Below, piece after piece: positions 35,590-46,819 of a stretch of DNA of 64,000 nucleotides (position 1 is its first letter; the number at the start of each line of letters is the position of its first letter). Both the position numbers and the translations under genes were made by a program. The DNA is taken from NCBI GenBank assembly GCA_002189035.1, contig NEEC01000010.1, positions 3,100,001 to 3,164,000 of the forward strand, given 5' to 3'. The stretch comes from Utricularia gibba (Eukaryota; Streptophyta; Magnoliopsida; Lamiales; Lentibulariaceae). The notes below the pieces were generated by a model. That model did no database searches. It was not told the origin of the DNA and saw nothing but the letters and a program-made list of their open reading frames with translations.

Positions 35590-37707
35590 ATGGATGGGAG
35601 GAGGATAACGGCGAGTCCGCGGCCTTGCGCAGGGCGACGAGTGTTGGCGAAGAAGCGGCCACGGGCTGGTTCAGATGGGTTTGTTAATAGCGTCAAGAAG
35701 TTGCAGAGGAGGGAGATATCTTCCAAGCGGGACCGTGCGTTCAGCATGAGTGATGCCGAAGAGAGATTTCGAAACATTCGTCTTCAGGTTTCTTTGTTTT
35801 TTAAGTTTCTTAGTGTAGATTTTCTTAAGCGGGGAAGGGAACCTGGAGTGGCAAAATATATCCACCTTTGAAAGCCTAAAGCTTTGTCGATTAGACTCAA
35901 CACCATCGACCTTATTGCCGCAGGAGGAATATGATACCCATGATCCAAAAGGTTATTGTCCCCTGTCGCTGGCATTCTTCAGGGATAGGTCAAAAATCAT
36001 TGAGATCGTTGCTGCTCGGGATATTGTATTTTCTCTGGCGCAGTCTGGTGTGTGTGCAGCATTTAGCCGAGGTTGGACTGCCTTAATGATCATGTATTTT
36101 ATACTGATACTCTTGTTTATGTTATTGGGATGAGACAACGAATTTTTTGTGCTGGCTGCAGACAAAAATGAGAGGATATGCTTTCTGAATGTCTGCCCGG
36201 ATGAAGTTATTCGCAGTTTATTTTACAACAAGAATAATGACTCACTCATCACTGTCTCTGTCTACGCTTCAGATAACTTTAGCTCCTTGAAATGCAGAAC
36301 CACAAGGATTGAGTATGGAATTGCATCTGACTCGCACTCTTATCATCGTCTTTTAAACTTTTGGTTCATGATTTTCTCATCACAGATATGTGCAGATACA
36401 TACGAAGGGGAATGCCTGATGCTGGCTTCCCTCTCTTCGAATCCGAGTCATTGAAGTGGCCAGGATTTGTAGAATTTGATGATGTGAATGCAAAAGTACT
36501 CACTTATTCTGCTCAGGATAGGCAAGTGCCTGATTTGAAAACAGTTTTGAACTTTTTTTTCTCTATTTATTTTTATCTTGCTGCATTTGCTGATTTATAT
36601 TTGGTGTCCCTTTTTTGTGTTTTTCAGCATATATAAAGTGTTCGACTTAAAAAACTACACAATGCTGTACTCCATTTCTGACAAAAATGTCCAAGAGATT
36701 AAGATAAGGTGATAATGGCCTGTCCTGTGACATCAGACTGTACAATATGCACAAGAATTAGCTAGTTTAGTCTGCTGAACCCGCCTGCTTTCTATTTTGG
36801 AGAACAGTCCAGGTATCATGCTGTTAATCTTTACAAAAACACCGGGAGGTGTCCCTTTGAAGATCCTTTCCATTGAGGATGGAACTGTTCTCAAGTCTTT
36901 CTGTCACCTCCTCCACCGAAACAAGAAGGTGGATTTCATTGAGCAATTCAATGAAAAGCTTCTCGTCAAGCAAGACAATGAGAACTTGCAGATTCGAGAT
37001 GTAAGTCATGCTCAACTTCTATAGTACCTTGTGCATGGGTGACATCTCTGTTAGCTTGCTTCCGCAGGTACGAGATGGCGTTATAACTGAAGTCAGCCGG
37101 ACAGAGTTCATGACCCCATCTGCATTCATATTTCTTTACGAGAACCAGTTGTTTTTAACTTTCAGAAACCGGACGGTTGCTGTATGGAACTTCAGAGGGG
37201 AGCTCGTAACCTCATTTGAGGACCACCTTCTATGGCATCCCGACTGCAACACCAACAACATCTACATCACCAGTGACCAGGACCTCATTATTTCCTATTG
37301 CAAATCGGATTCCGATGAACCATTATCCGATAGAAGCAGTAAGTCCTGCTCAATAATTTCCATATATCCATCCTTTCAAGCTTAACTTTCTTTATCCTGA
37401 TTATCCTCTTTCCCTTGTTGCTGCTGCTGCTGCCGCAGCAGCTGGATCCATCAACATCAGCAATATCCTCACGGGAAAGTGCCTTGCCAAGATTACAGCC
37501 GGCAATGGCCGCCCTGTCAGCGAGTGCAGCTGCAGCACAAATTGTGGTGGGAGAAGTTGCAGGCCAGGTAAACGCCTGAAAACATCTAGCACACGAAACG
37601 CCGTCGCGGAGGCCCTGGAGGATATCACCGCCCTCTTCTACGACGAAGACCGCAATGAGATCTACACCGGGAATAAGATGGGCCTCGTCCATGTTTGGTC
37701 CAACTAG
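35590..37707 (+). CDS. Conserved plant WD40-like beta-propeller protein of unknown function
   Basis: Eight exons (35590-35787, 35924-36071, 36162-36312, 36396-36521, 36628-36708, 36808-37000, 37068-37338, 37439-37707) join in frame into about 478 residues. The basic N-terminus (MDGRRITASPRPCAGRRVLA) precedes a helical block and then repeated beta-strand motifs: KIIEIVAARDIVFSLAQSGV, ERICFLNVCPDEVIRSLFYN, GFVEFDDVNAKVLTYSAQDS, FLTFRNRTVAVWNFRGELVT, and the final blade EIYTGNKMGLVHVWSN. I recognise it as a very conserved plant family annotated only as WD40/transducin-like, without a settled function. Near the C-terminus a cysteine-rich insert (SECSCSTNCGGRSC) looks like a small metal-binding loop. 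The intron after exon 4 is GC-AG (GATAG/GCAAGT). Start chosen as the first ATG in frame. Confidence 0.87.
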
Positions 37708-38309
37708 ACGAGCTTCTCCTACGTCTCGCCGGAAAGAAATCGACCGCCGTGCCGGAGTTTGTATTTGTATGCCTGCCAGAAGGTTAGGGTGCTCTTAGCT
37801 CTGTATGTAGTTGCTTCTCCCATTGATTTCATCTGGATAACCTAACCAGAAAGCTGCATGTTGCTGGGTAACTGCAATCATTAAAAAAATATCGTTTTTT
37901 AATAATTCAAAACTGATTGGGCTTGACCCAAACCAGGGCCTGGGTCCACACTACTCCGGGCGTGAGCCTGGGCTTTTGAGCCCAAATAAAAAATGTAATT
38001 AAGTGAAAAAAATGTTATCCCAGAGGAATAAATAAATAAATTCAGTAGCAGAAACAGCATGCTTTTTGAAGGATAAGGTTCTCTCCAAGGTGAGATTGCC
38101 CCATTGTTGCTGTAGGCGATCCAGGAATATTTGTGATGTTATCTGTTTAGCTTCGCATTCTTTAGATGCATACAGCAATTCATTGTAGCGTTTTATCCTG
38201 TGATAGCTCGTAATCTGCGCGCGTAAAGTTTAATGCTCTGAGGTTGATATTCTTTTGTCGTCTCAAGGGATTTGCTGTCTCAGTTGTTCCGAAATTGAGC
38301 AGAAATTGA
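37708..38309. other. Intergenic region, beta-propeller / TOC34
   Basis: 3' flank and TOC34 promoter/leader. A short inverted GGGCTTGACCC/GGGCTTTTGAGCCC motif at about 37918-37982 could form a hairpin. No gene seen. Confidence 0.5.
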
Positions 38310-39837
38310 ATGGCGGGGCAACTCGTTAGAGAATGGACGGCAATTCAGCAGTTTCCGGCTGCCACTCAGGAGAAATTGGTGGACTTGTTGGGGAAATTGA
38401 AGACGCAGGTGTAAATTTCACGACTTTTGCGAGTTCTTATGTATTAGGTTTAATGTGCCTGGTTGGTGATGATGCCTTTTCTTTTTTTCTGTGGCTATGT
38501 ATGTTTCAGAATGTTAACACATTAACCGTCCTGGTTATGGGAAAAGGTGGTGTTGGAAAATCATCTACTGTTAATTCTATCATCGGGGAACGGGTGGTCA
38601 CTGTCAGTGCTTTCCAGGTTTGTGATTAAGGTTTTGGGGTGAGACTTTCCCCCAGCTTCATTGATTTATATGTATGTGTTTTCATGTTTTCAGTCTGAAA
38701 CTCCAAGGCCGGTGATGGTTTCGCGGTCAAGAGCGGGTTTTACTCTGAACATCATTGACACCCCTGGACTTGTTGAAGGAGGTTATGTTAGTGACCGCAT
38801 TCTAGAGACAATAAAAAGGTAGAACTTATGTGGCTATGTTTTGACCATTAAACCTTTTGAACAATTCTGTTTCATTGGTTTTCAAAAGTCTGGCGACTGC
38901 TGAGAAAATGGGATGCGTTTTAATGTTATCATTCTGTTTGTAGGTTCCTTTTGGACAAGACAATAGATGTTCTGTTGTATGTAGATCGTTTGGATGTGTA
39001 CAGAGTAGATAACTTGGACAAACAAGTAGTGAAAGCCATTACAGATAGCTTTGGCAAGGAAATATGGCATAAGGCTACAGTTGTGTTGACTCATGCTCAG
39101 CTGTCGTCTCCGGATGCATTGAGTTATGACGAGTTCATTGCTAGGAGGTCGGAGTTGCTTCTGAAATGTGTCCGGCAAGGCGCTCGCATACATAGAAGGG
39201 ATGCTGAGGTATCCTTTTTCTCACATTTTTTAAACTTTTTTCCAGGACTAGCTTGTGTAAAATTTCACTTTCATTTCTCTGTATTTAACTTGTGCTGGTA
39301 TAGAAATATGCCATTCAAGTTGCTCTAGTCGAGAACAGTGGCAGATGCAGCAAGAACGAAAATGATGAAAAGGTCCATCTGATCTCCTTACCATTAAACC
39401 ATACATGATCATGCTCGCCGTGTACTTTTTAACATCTATCAAATTTGCAGATTCTTCCGAATGGCACTCCTTGGATCCCAAATTTGGTCGGCAAGATGAC
39501 GGCCATCGCCCTGAACGGAAAACCTGGCATTCTTGTCGACAAGAAGTTGATTGAAGGACCCAATTCCGATGAAAGGGGAAAAATATTTATCCCACTCATA
39601 CTAGCAATCCAAGTGAGTTTCAATGTTCCTTCTTCTCTCATAATAACCACCATACAGCTCTATTGAACCAGTGAACTGGCATGTCCACCGGATCAATGAA
39701 AAAGACCAGTTTCCTAAGAATATCATCTCACAAGTTTTTCTCCCATCCATTTTTTGCAGTATTTCTTCATCATGAAACCCATCCAGGGGTTTATCAAAGA
39801 AGATATCTCCAGAGAAAGTTCATCCGACTGGGATTAA
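38310..39837 (+). CDS. TOC34: TOC34-type chloroplast outer-envelope protein-import GTPase
   Basis: Seven exons (38310-38408, 38510-38617, 38694-38818, 38944-39208, 39304-39372, 39451-39612, 39760-39837) give 301 residues, typical of TOC33/34. The start is MAGQLVREWTAIQQFPAATQ. The G domain shows the P-loop LVMGKGGVGKSSTVNSIIGE, the G3 motif NIIDTPGLVEGGYVSDRI, TIDVLLYVDRLDVYRVDNLD and the THAQ base-recognition motif. A single membrane helix near the C-terminus (FIPLILAIQYFFIMKPI) anchors it with the G domain in the cytosol. With TOC159 and TOC75 it receives preproteins for import. All junctions keep frame. Confidence 0.96.
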
Positions 39838-40252
39838 ATCGGAATCCGGCTATCACTTTTCAAGTTTTGATATTTCTTTTCAGTTGAATGGCAGTCTTCA
39901 TCTTTTCTACTACCGTTATCTGTGGATCGGATCATTCTATCTCTGAGGTGTATCATGTTTCACAAGGCAATGGAATAGAAGAGATTTAATAACCACCAGC
40001 TCATTTGAATGACAAATTGTATGGCAGGAATAGGCTCACTAAACATACGTTGAGGCTTTCTCCTCCCTCTAAGCCAGCAAACTTGGGGCCAAGTTTGATA
40101 ATTTGAAAAATGTGAGGACTAGGGGACAAATGTGAAAAGGACTGAAAAAGTAAATATAGGTTTTCTTATTGTTGTCGCGGGAAAGTTATTTTTTGAACGG
40201 AAAATTGATTCTTTCACTGCAAGCTCCTCCGGAAAAACGGTCGTAATCAGAG
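39838..40252. other. Intergenic region, TOC34 / SRS2-like
   Basis: 3' UTR of TOC34 and promoter of the helicase gene. Nothing else seen. Confidence 0.5.
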
Positions 40253-43200
40253 ATGAGCGGCAAGGAAAACTCGCTTCCTTCGCCTGCTGATGGTGAATTG
40301 TCTGCGGAGCAGCGAGCTCGAATTTCGCAAAGTTTCAAAGCTGCGAAGGCTCTCTTCGATAGAAAGCGGCGGAGAATCGGGGCACATTCGGCCTTCAATC
40401 ATGCCAGCGATTCGAAGTAAGCGATTCTGATGAATTTTCAATCTAGAATCGGGGATGCATATGGTTTCTTTCCCTGTGATTTGGCGACCGGAGAAGAAAG
40501 GGTTTTATGTTGCATTATGAATTTTGTAGGTGCACATTTGGAGATGTGGAATCCACACATTGGGTTCAAAATGATCCAACAACGAGACTGCCATTATCCG
40601 AGATTCATACAAACTTATGTACCCAAGTTTCGACAAAATGTGTTTTGCTATCAAAGAATTTTGATGGCGGTATGAATTCAGTTGATAATGAAACAACTTC
40701 AGTCAATTCAGAAAACCCCTCTTTTAAACCCTGCTCGAGGCAGCCTGCTTGGGCTGATGATTTGGATGAGTCGATTTTTGAACAGATTGATGCTCTTTGT
40801 GAACAAGTATCATCTAAAAAGGGTGAAAAAGAAAATCGTGTTGTGAAGCGACTTGAAAATGTGAATATTGGTGCAAATGATTTTGAGGAGGCTGCCTTGA
40901 TTCCAGGTTTCAGCACAATTAGTGAAACAAGAATTTTCAGTGACTCAGTAATGGCGAAAGAAATGCCTGATGAATATGCAAAGTACATTAACTCTCTGAG
41001 TGATCGGCAGCGAGAAGCAGCTTGTTACGATATTTCAATTCCTTTGATGATTGTTGCTGGTCCGGGGAGTGGGAAGGTTTGTTCGTAAAATCGGTTTTAA
41101 CTGGAGATTCTCTCTCTCTTTGTTTCTGATATCTAATTTTCAACTCGCAGACATCTACAATGGTCGGACGTGTTTTGATGCTTTTGAATGAGGTAAGTTC
41201 AAACTGATGTTAAATGATTTGTTGGTGTACATTTTATCAACGTTTCTGATTTCAGGGTATTGATCCAACCAATATATTGGCCATGACATTCACAACAGCT
41301 GCAACAGCTGAAATGCGTGAGAGGATAGGGAAAATTGCTGGGAATCAAACTGCAAAGCAGCTTGTAGTTAGCACTTTCCATTCCTTTTCTTTGCAACTGT
41401 GTCGAATGCATGCAGAAAAGTAAGTGCAGGCCGAACCCCGCAGTATCAATTTCCCTTTTTGGTTTTGATTCCCCTTTCTCGTGCATTCCCTGTATTTAAG
41501 ATATTTGTCTATGAGGCTCACCATTTTTTTCAGAGACTAACTAAGAAATATTTTTGTTATTCAGTCATTTTAATACACATGATTGAGGGAATGCGTGTTC
41601 ATCAGAACTCTGACTTTTTACCCAATCCAACAGGTTGGGAAGAACGACCGATTTCCTGATATATGGGCATGGACAGCAGAGAAAAGCTGTCGTTGAAGCT
41701 ATCCGTTTAATGGAGGAAGGGAGGAGAAATGCAGAGAGTGAAATTTGTGGCCCTAAACATGCTATCGAGTTCAAATCTCCGAAACAATTTAAAGACCAAT
41801 CAAAGAAATGGTTGAAGTCTGTGGTGCAGGTAATTGTTCATTATTAGATTTCATGCTTGTGTTAGAGAAATTAAACTGTCAATCTTCTGTAAGAAGGGTT
41901 CTCGGGAATTGGATACTCAGGGTTGAGTCAAATTGTTTTCTCACATATACCTGATAATTAGGCCAAAGCTGCTGGAAGTGAGCCTGAACAGTTTTACAAA
42001 ATAGGCAATGAAACAGGAGTAAGCTACTGCAAATATTTCTCTTCATTATTATTTTCCTTCTTTGCTGTATTCAACATCCCTAGCCTTTTGGGGACTGCAG
42101 GCAATTATTCTTAAAAACTACAATGACATATTAAAATCGTGCAACGCTTTGGATTACCATGATTTGATCAGTTGCTCTGTGAAGTTACTTACAGACTTTC
42201 CAGAAGGTTATACAAAATATATTACTGCATATTTTGAGTCGAATTTTTTAGTTAATCTAATCTATACTTTCCATTTAAGTGTACGATATGTGCCAAGAAG
42301 CTTGGAAAGCCATCATTATTGATGAGTTCCAAGACACAAGTGCCATGCAGTATAGCCTTCTAAAAATTCTTGCATCCCATAAGCGAATAACCATTATTGG
42401 CGATGAAGATCAGGTGACTTTCACTCTTCACAAGTTTCAATCCTTGAATTTCAGACCTAAACTTTCTAGATATTTCCACACCCATGGACTATCTTGCAGT
42501 CAATTTTCAGTTTTAATGGTGCTGATGCTTGCGGATTTGATTCTTTTAGAAAAGATTTTCATATACACAAAGAGGTGAGGCTAGGTATTTTTTTCTTACC
42601 GTATCTTGAAAATAAGACATACTTCATCGGGCGTTGACCATGCTTCTTGGTACCACTCGTATAGGTCAGGCTAAATAAGAACTACCGGTCCACAGGCTGC
42701 ATCACTGAGGCTGCTTCAGTACTTATAGAACATAATTTAAGAAGGTGCAATAGAAGGGATGTTATGAATGACAATTTTCCTGGATCAAAGGTATAATTGA
42801 GTGGCATAGATATATACCGCTCCCAGGAAATGAGTGATTATGTTTGTTTACATTTGATCAGATAACTGTTAAAGAATGCTGCAGTGAAGAAGCACAGTGT
42901 GCATTCGTGGTTGACAAAATATTGGAAATTGCATCAGATTGTTCTTCTGCTAAGTCCTATAACAAAATTGCTGTTCTCTTCCGGAGGCAGGTTAAGTTAA
43001 TACTTTCCTATATTCAGATCAATAAAAATGTGCAAATTGTAAATGGTAGCGTGCATGGAGGTTAACCTCATTTTTCTGATTTCCTATCTGACAGTTGACT
43101 GGGAGAATATTTCAAACTGCTTTCCGGAATAGAAAAATTCCGTTTAACATTCATGGTGTCGCTTTCTATCGGAAAAAGGTAATGGACCTTGGTGTCAGTT

Positions 43201-46200
43201 GTGTTTAACTTGTTTATTTATAAGGTTGCTTCTTAAACCAACCTTGATGATTGATCAAGGTCACCACTTTCTAGTTGAATTTTTTGAGAATGTGCTAATT
43301 CATCTTATTTTCCTTTACATGCTTAAATGAACACCCATACTTCCTATTTTTATTCATCTAGGTTGTCCGAGCAATTATCAGCATGCTGAACACTGCATTT
43401 CCTGGCTGTGACGATAGCCCATTTCGCCGTGCATTCAAGGCTTTAATGCTGTGTGATAAAGAGGAGAAGAAGAAGGTACTTAGTATGCAGATTTCTAGCA
43501 TTCCCGTTGAATGATTTATCATCCATATTCATATCATGTTCCATTTCTTTATTTAGGTAATTCAGCACATTGACAAGGTTTCAACTGTAAGGAAATGCAG
43601 TTTTATTGCAGCTGCACGTGACATTTTTAATGCCAAAATATCTGGAACCTTTACAAGGCCAGTTTCTGAAATAATTATTCTTCTTTTTCCTCAATTAATC
43701 AGAAACTTAGTGTATCGGGTTGTACCAAGCATTTGAATGACCATCACGATGGTTATATTACAGGAGTCAACTAACACAAGGGCGTAAGGTGTTGCAGACA
43801 TTAGACACGATATTCAATCTCGTTCATAAGGTATCTCAGCTTTCACTAACTTGATTTTTTGGGTCTAAACACCCCTTGATATTTTTCTCAATGTCATTCT
43901 TCTTAGAGATCCTATTTGATCTCACAAATGACTTGAAGTTTACGGATTTTCTTCCACTCCTTCCATGTGTAATGTACAGATTTTTATCTGAATCATGCAT
44001 GCAGGAACATTCAATATCAACGGTTATCACAGCTGTTGCAAATATATTACCTCAGGTTGATGTTCTATGCATTCACCTCCCTTATTCCATTCAGCAGTTT
44101 ATATCGTTATACCAACTAACCTGAATAGGGTGGATGCATCCTTGACCATCTCTGGATCTGATGATATGCAGAAATACCTCCTTGATCAAAGAGCAGTTGT
44201 TGATGTTGATGAAGGGAAAATGTTGAACGAAGACAATGATCTCCGATCCGTAAGAACAGATTTGTGATCTTCATATGTCAAAATTCTGTTTTTGGTCTCG
44301 TAGTTTATGAAACTGCTGCATTTTTTTTTCCTGGTATGGATAACACAAGGTCGCTTCTTCTATTGGCTCATGGAAACTAAATACTCTTTCCTCAAATTTG
44401 CAGGTATTGGAGTATCTGTTGGATGATGTATCATTGTTTTTGACAACAGTACTCAACAACAATGCAGAATACAGCAATGATGACACTCCCGAAATAAAGG
44501 GCTGTGCAGTGAATCTTAAGGCTTTCCTTGACTACCTTTCTGGACGAGAGAAAGAGAATTTTCGTTTAAGAAAATGTGATAATGAGAATTCTGTCACTCT
44601 TACTACAATCCATCAGGTTCGATATTGTACCATGAAAATGTGATCTATAGTCGCCTTATGCCGAGCCCTCGACTCGTCATCATCTCTCATCTTTTGTTTC
44701 CTTAACTTTGTTTTGCAGTCAAAAGGTTTAGAGTGGGATACAGTTTTCATTGTGAAGGTAAAAATTTGGCATCGGCTTTCTGATCCCATGTGATTGCAGT
44801 CAGTGACATTTTCTGGTTTAATCTTCAATGATTAGGCTAATGAAGCTGAGATTCCCTTGTTACATGAAAACAATGGCATGTTGAAAGACACCGGAGCCTC
44901 AATTGAGGTGGCTTATGCTCAGTTGAACTGTTCCCTGTTCCCTGAATTTTTGTACCATCTGCTCTCTAACAAACTGCACCTGTAACCAGGAAGAGAGGCG
45001 CCTGTTTTATGTGGCGATGACCCGTGCTCGTACAAAACTTTACATCCTGTATGCTATCATGGATTCCAGTTGGCAGGTACAACTACTTAGTGGGGTTTCA
45101 GCCATGCCTTCCGTTCTTCCGTTTATAAGCATCATGTTCCTCAGATTCTTCGACCTTCAAGGTTCCTTCGAGAAATCCCACGTCGATTACTTGAGGTAGA
45201 GGTAACACGTTTGCTCTCCTAAGAACCATGAGCTCAATATTATCTCCCACCCTGCTCACATTCTGTGTGGTTCGACCGGAAATGAAGTGAACTAACCTCT
45301 GTCACCATCTTTGTAGGAAGATGCTGTTTCATTTAATTCAGATGTAACTCATCCGAAGATAGAAGAGGCACCTGTTGAAATTCCTCCCGGAGACTTCCCG
45401 GATATCCAGGTGGTGCAGCACGGTTCAACAGACGGAACACCGAATGGAGCTCAGGAGAAGGCCATTGAAGCTGAGCCATTTTCATCCAGCACCTTTTTGA
45501 AAAGGTTGTTTAACAACACCCGCATCGTTATCTACTCAGACGAATGGCTAATTAACTCCCTTTCCTGATAAATCAATGCAGGTTTGATGCTGATCAACGA
45601 GCTGTGGTTTCTCATATCTTCCATCAATGGGCCAAGAAACCCGCTTTCCATGATCCCAAGAGATTACTGAATAAGGTAACCTGCAGCATACCCTGGTGAT
45701 CTTTTCCTTGATATAAGCATTTTCTTAGCGATCAGCCGCAGGTCGGTTTTGTCATTGACGAGCGGTTACGAGCTAACAGATGCACGCACAAGGTCTGTCG
45801 TGGTTTTCTTTTTCAACTCATCATTTTGCATCCACTCCTGGATCCGAAAGCCTTTTCCTCCGCATTCTCCAGGACGTTCTAAGAGAGCTCAAGTCATGCT
45901 TGCAGCGCGACGATGCCTACGACTTCGCCGTATCCGTAAGTCCGATGAGGCCAGAATTCGCCGTATCCGGTAACCGTAACCTCTTCTTCCATCATCTGCT
46001 CCTTTAGGTTCTCAGATGGCAGCAGCTTCCCGCCGACACGCGTGCTCTTCTAACGAGACAGAAACAGGTAACTGCTGCTACTTATTCACGAAGGACGCTT
46101 CGATCAAGAGCAACAATTTCCCTTGTTTTGCACCAGGGACACTTTCAAAAGCTGAGAATCGAGACTGCCATGGGCTCATCGGAACCCACTCACAAGCAGG

Positions 46201-46400
46201 TTCGCTGCAAATGCGTTTGATTTTAAAATTAAAATCGATCAGATTCATGAGTGATCGAATCTGATCTCTCGAGGAAGACGACCAATTTTCTTTGATGTGG
46301 GGAATTGCAGGTGGCGTACTTGCAGAGCTTGGGATGCACCATAATTCCATCGTCTCGCCTCCACGCCTCCAAGTTGATCGAGGAGTACAAATCTCTATGA
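40253..46400 (+). CDS. SRS2: SRS2/UvrD-like superfamily 1 DNA helicase
   Basis: A gene of more than 20 exons and roughly 1,100 residues. Exon 1 is 40253-40416 ([20 protein letters not shown]), continuing after an AA/G junction with [16 protein letters not shown]. Helicase motifs appear in order: [20 protein letters not shown] and IVAGPGSGK (motif I, about 41050-41080, intron inside), [20 protein letters not shown] (Ia), [20 protein letters not shown] (II, about 42310-42370), ITIIGDEDQ (III), LNKNYRST (IV), [17 protein letters not shown] (V), [17 protein letters not shown] (VI, about 45000-45050). A cysteine-free C-terminal region repeats short homology units. UvrD-type SRS2 enzymes translocate 3'-5' and dismantle Rad51 filaments; At4g25120 is the Arabidopsis counterpart. 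No frame break was found in the parts I joined. Confidence 0.93.
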
Positions 46401-46819
46401 ATCATAATTTATGTATATGTATTTAAAATTAAAATTATTATTGATTTATAAATATATTTAAAATAATATTTGATTAAAAAAAATAAGAAATGAGCCCATT
46501 CAATTTTCAGGTTTGGGCCTTGGTCGGCATGGTTTCCTTCCCTTCCATTTCTGTCTTCCGCTTCGCAATTAATTAGCGGACAAATATAGACATGGATGTA
46601 AATTGGGAATGAATTGAATCTTTATATCCCAACTGTTACTAAATCGTTGACCCCCCCAACCCCCGCCCCTCGGTTTATTCAAGCGGCCTGTTTCCCCGAG
46701 GTTTGTGTGAAAAAATCGATCGGGCTCCGCTGTTTATGCATTCCGGTCCATCTGATTCGCTGCCGCAACCGCTTGCTGATCAGGAGTTCTATGAATTGAT
46801 CAATCGGTGATCAGGAAGG
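46401..46819. other. Intergenic region and EMF2 leader
   Basis: AT-rich from 46405 to 46490, then the EMF2 promoter and leader with a C-rich patch (about 46650-46668). Nothing else seen. Confidence 0.5.

Noticed and set aside
38333-38629. Alternative start and frame in TOC34 exon 1-2
   Set aside because: It reads through the intron in the wrong frame; the ATG at 38310 gives the TOC34 N-terminus.
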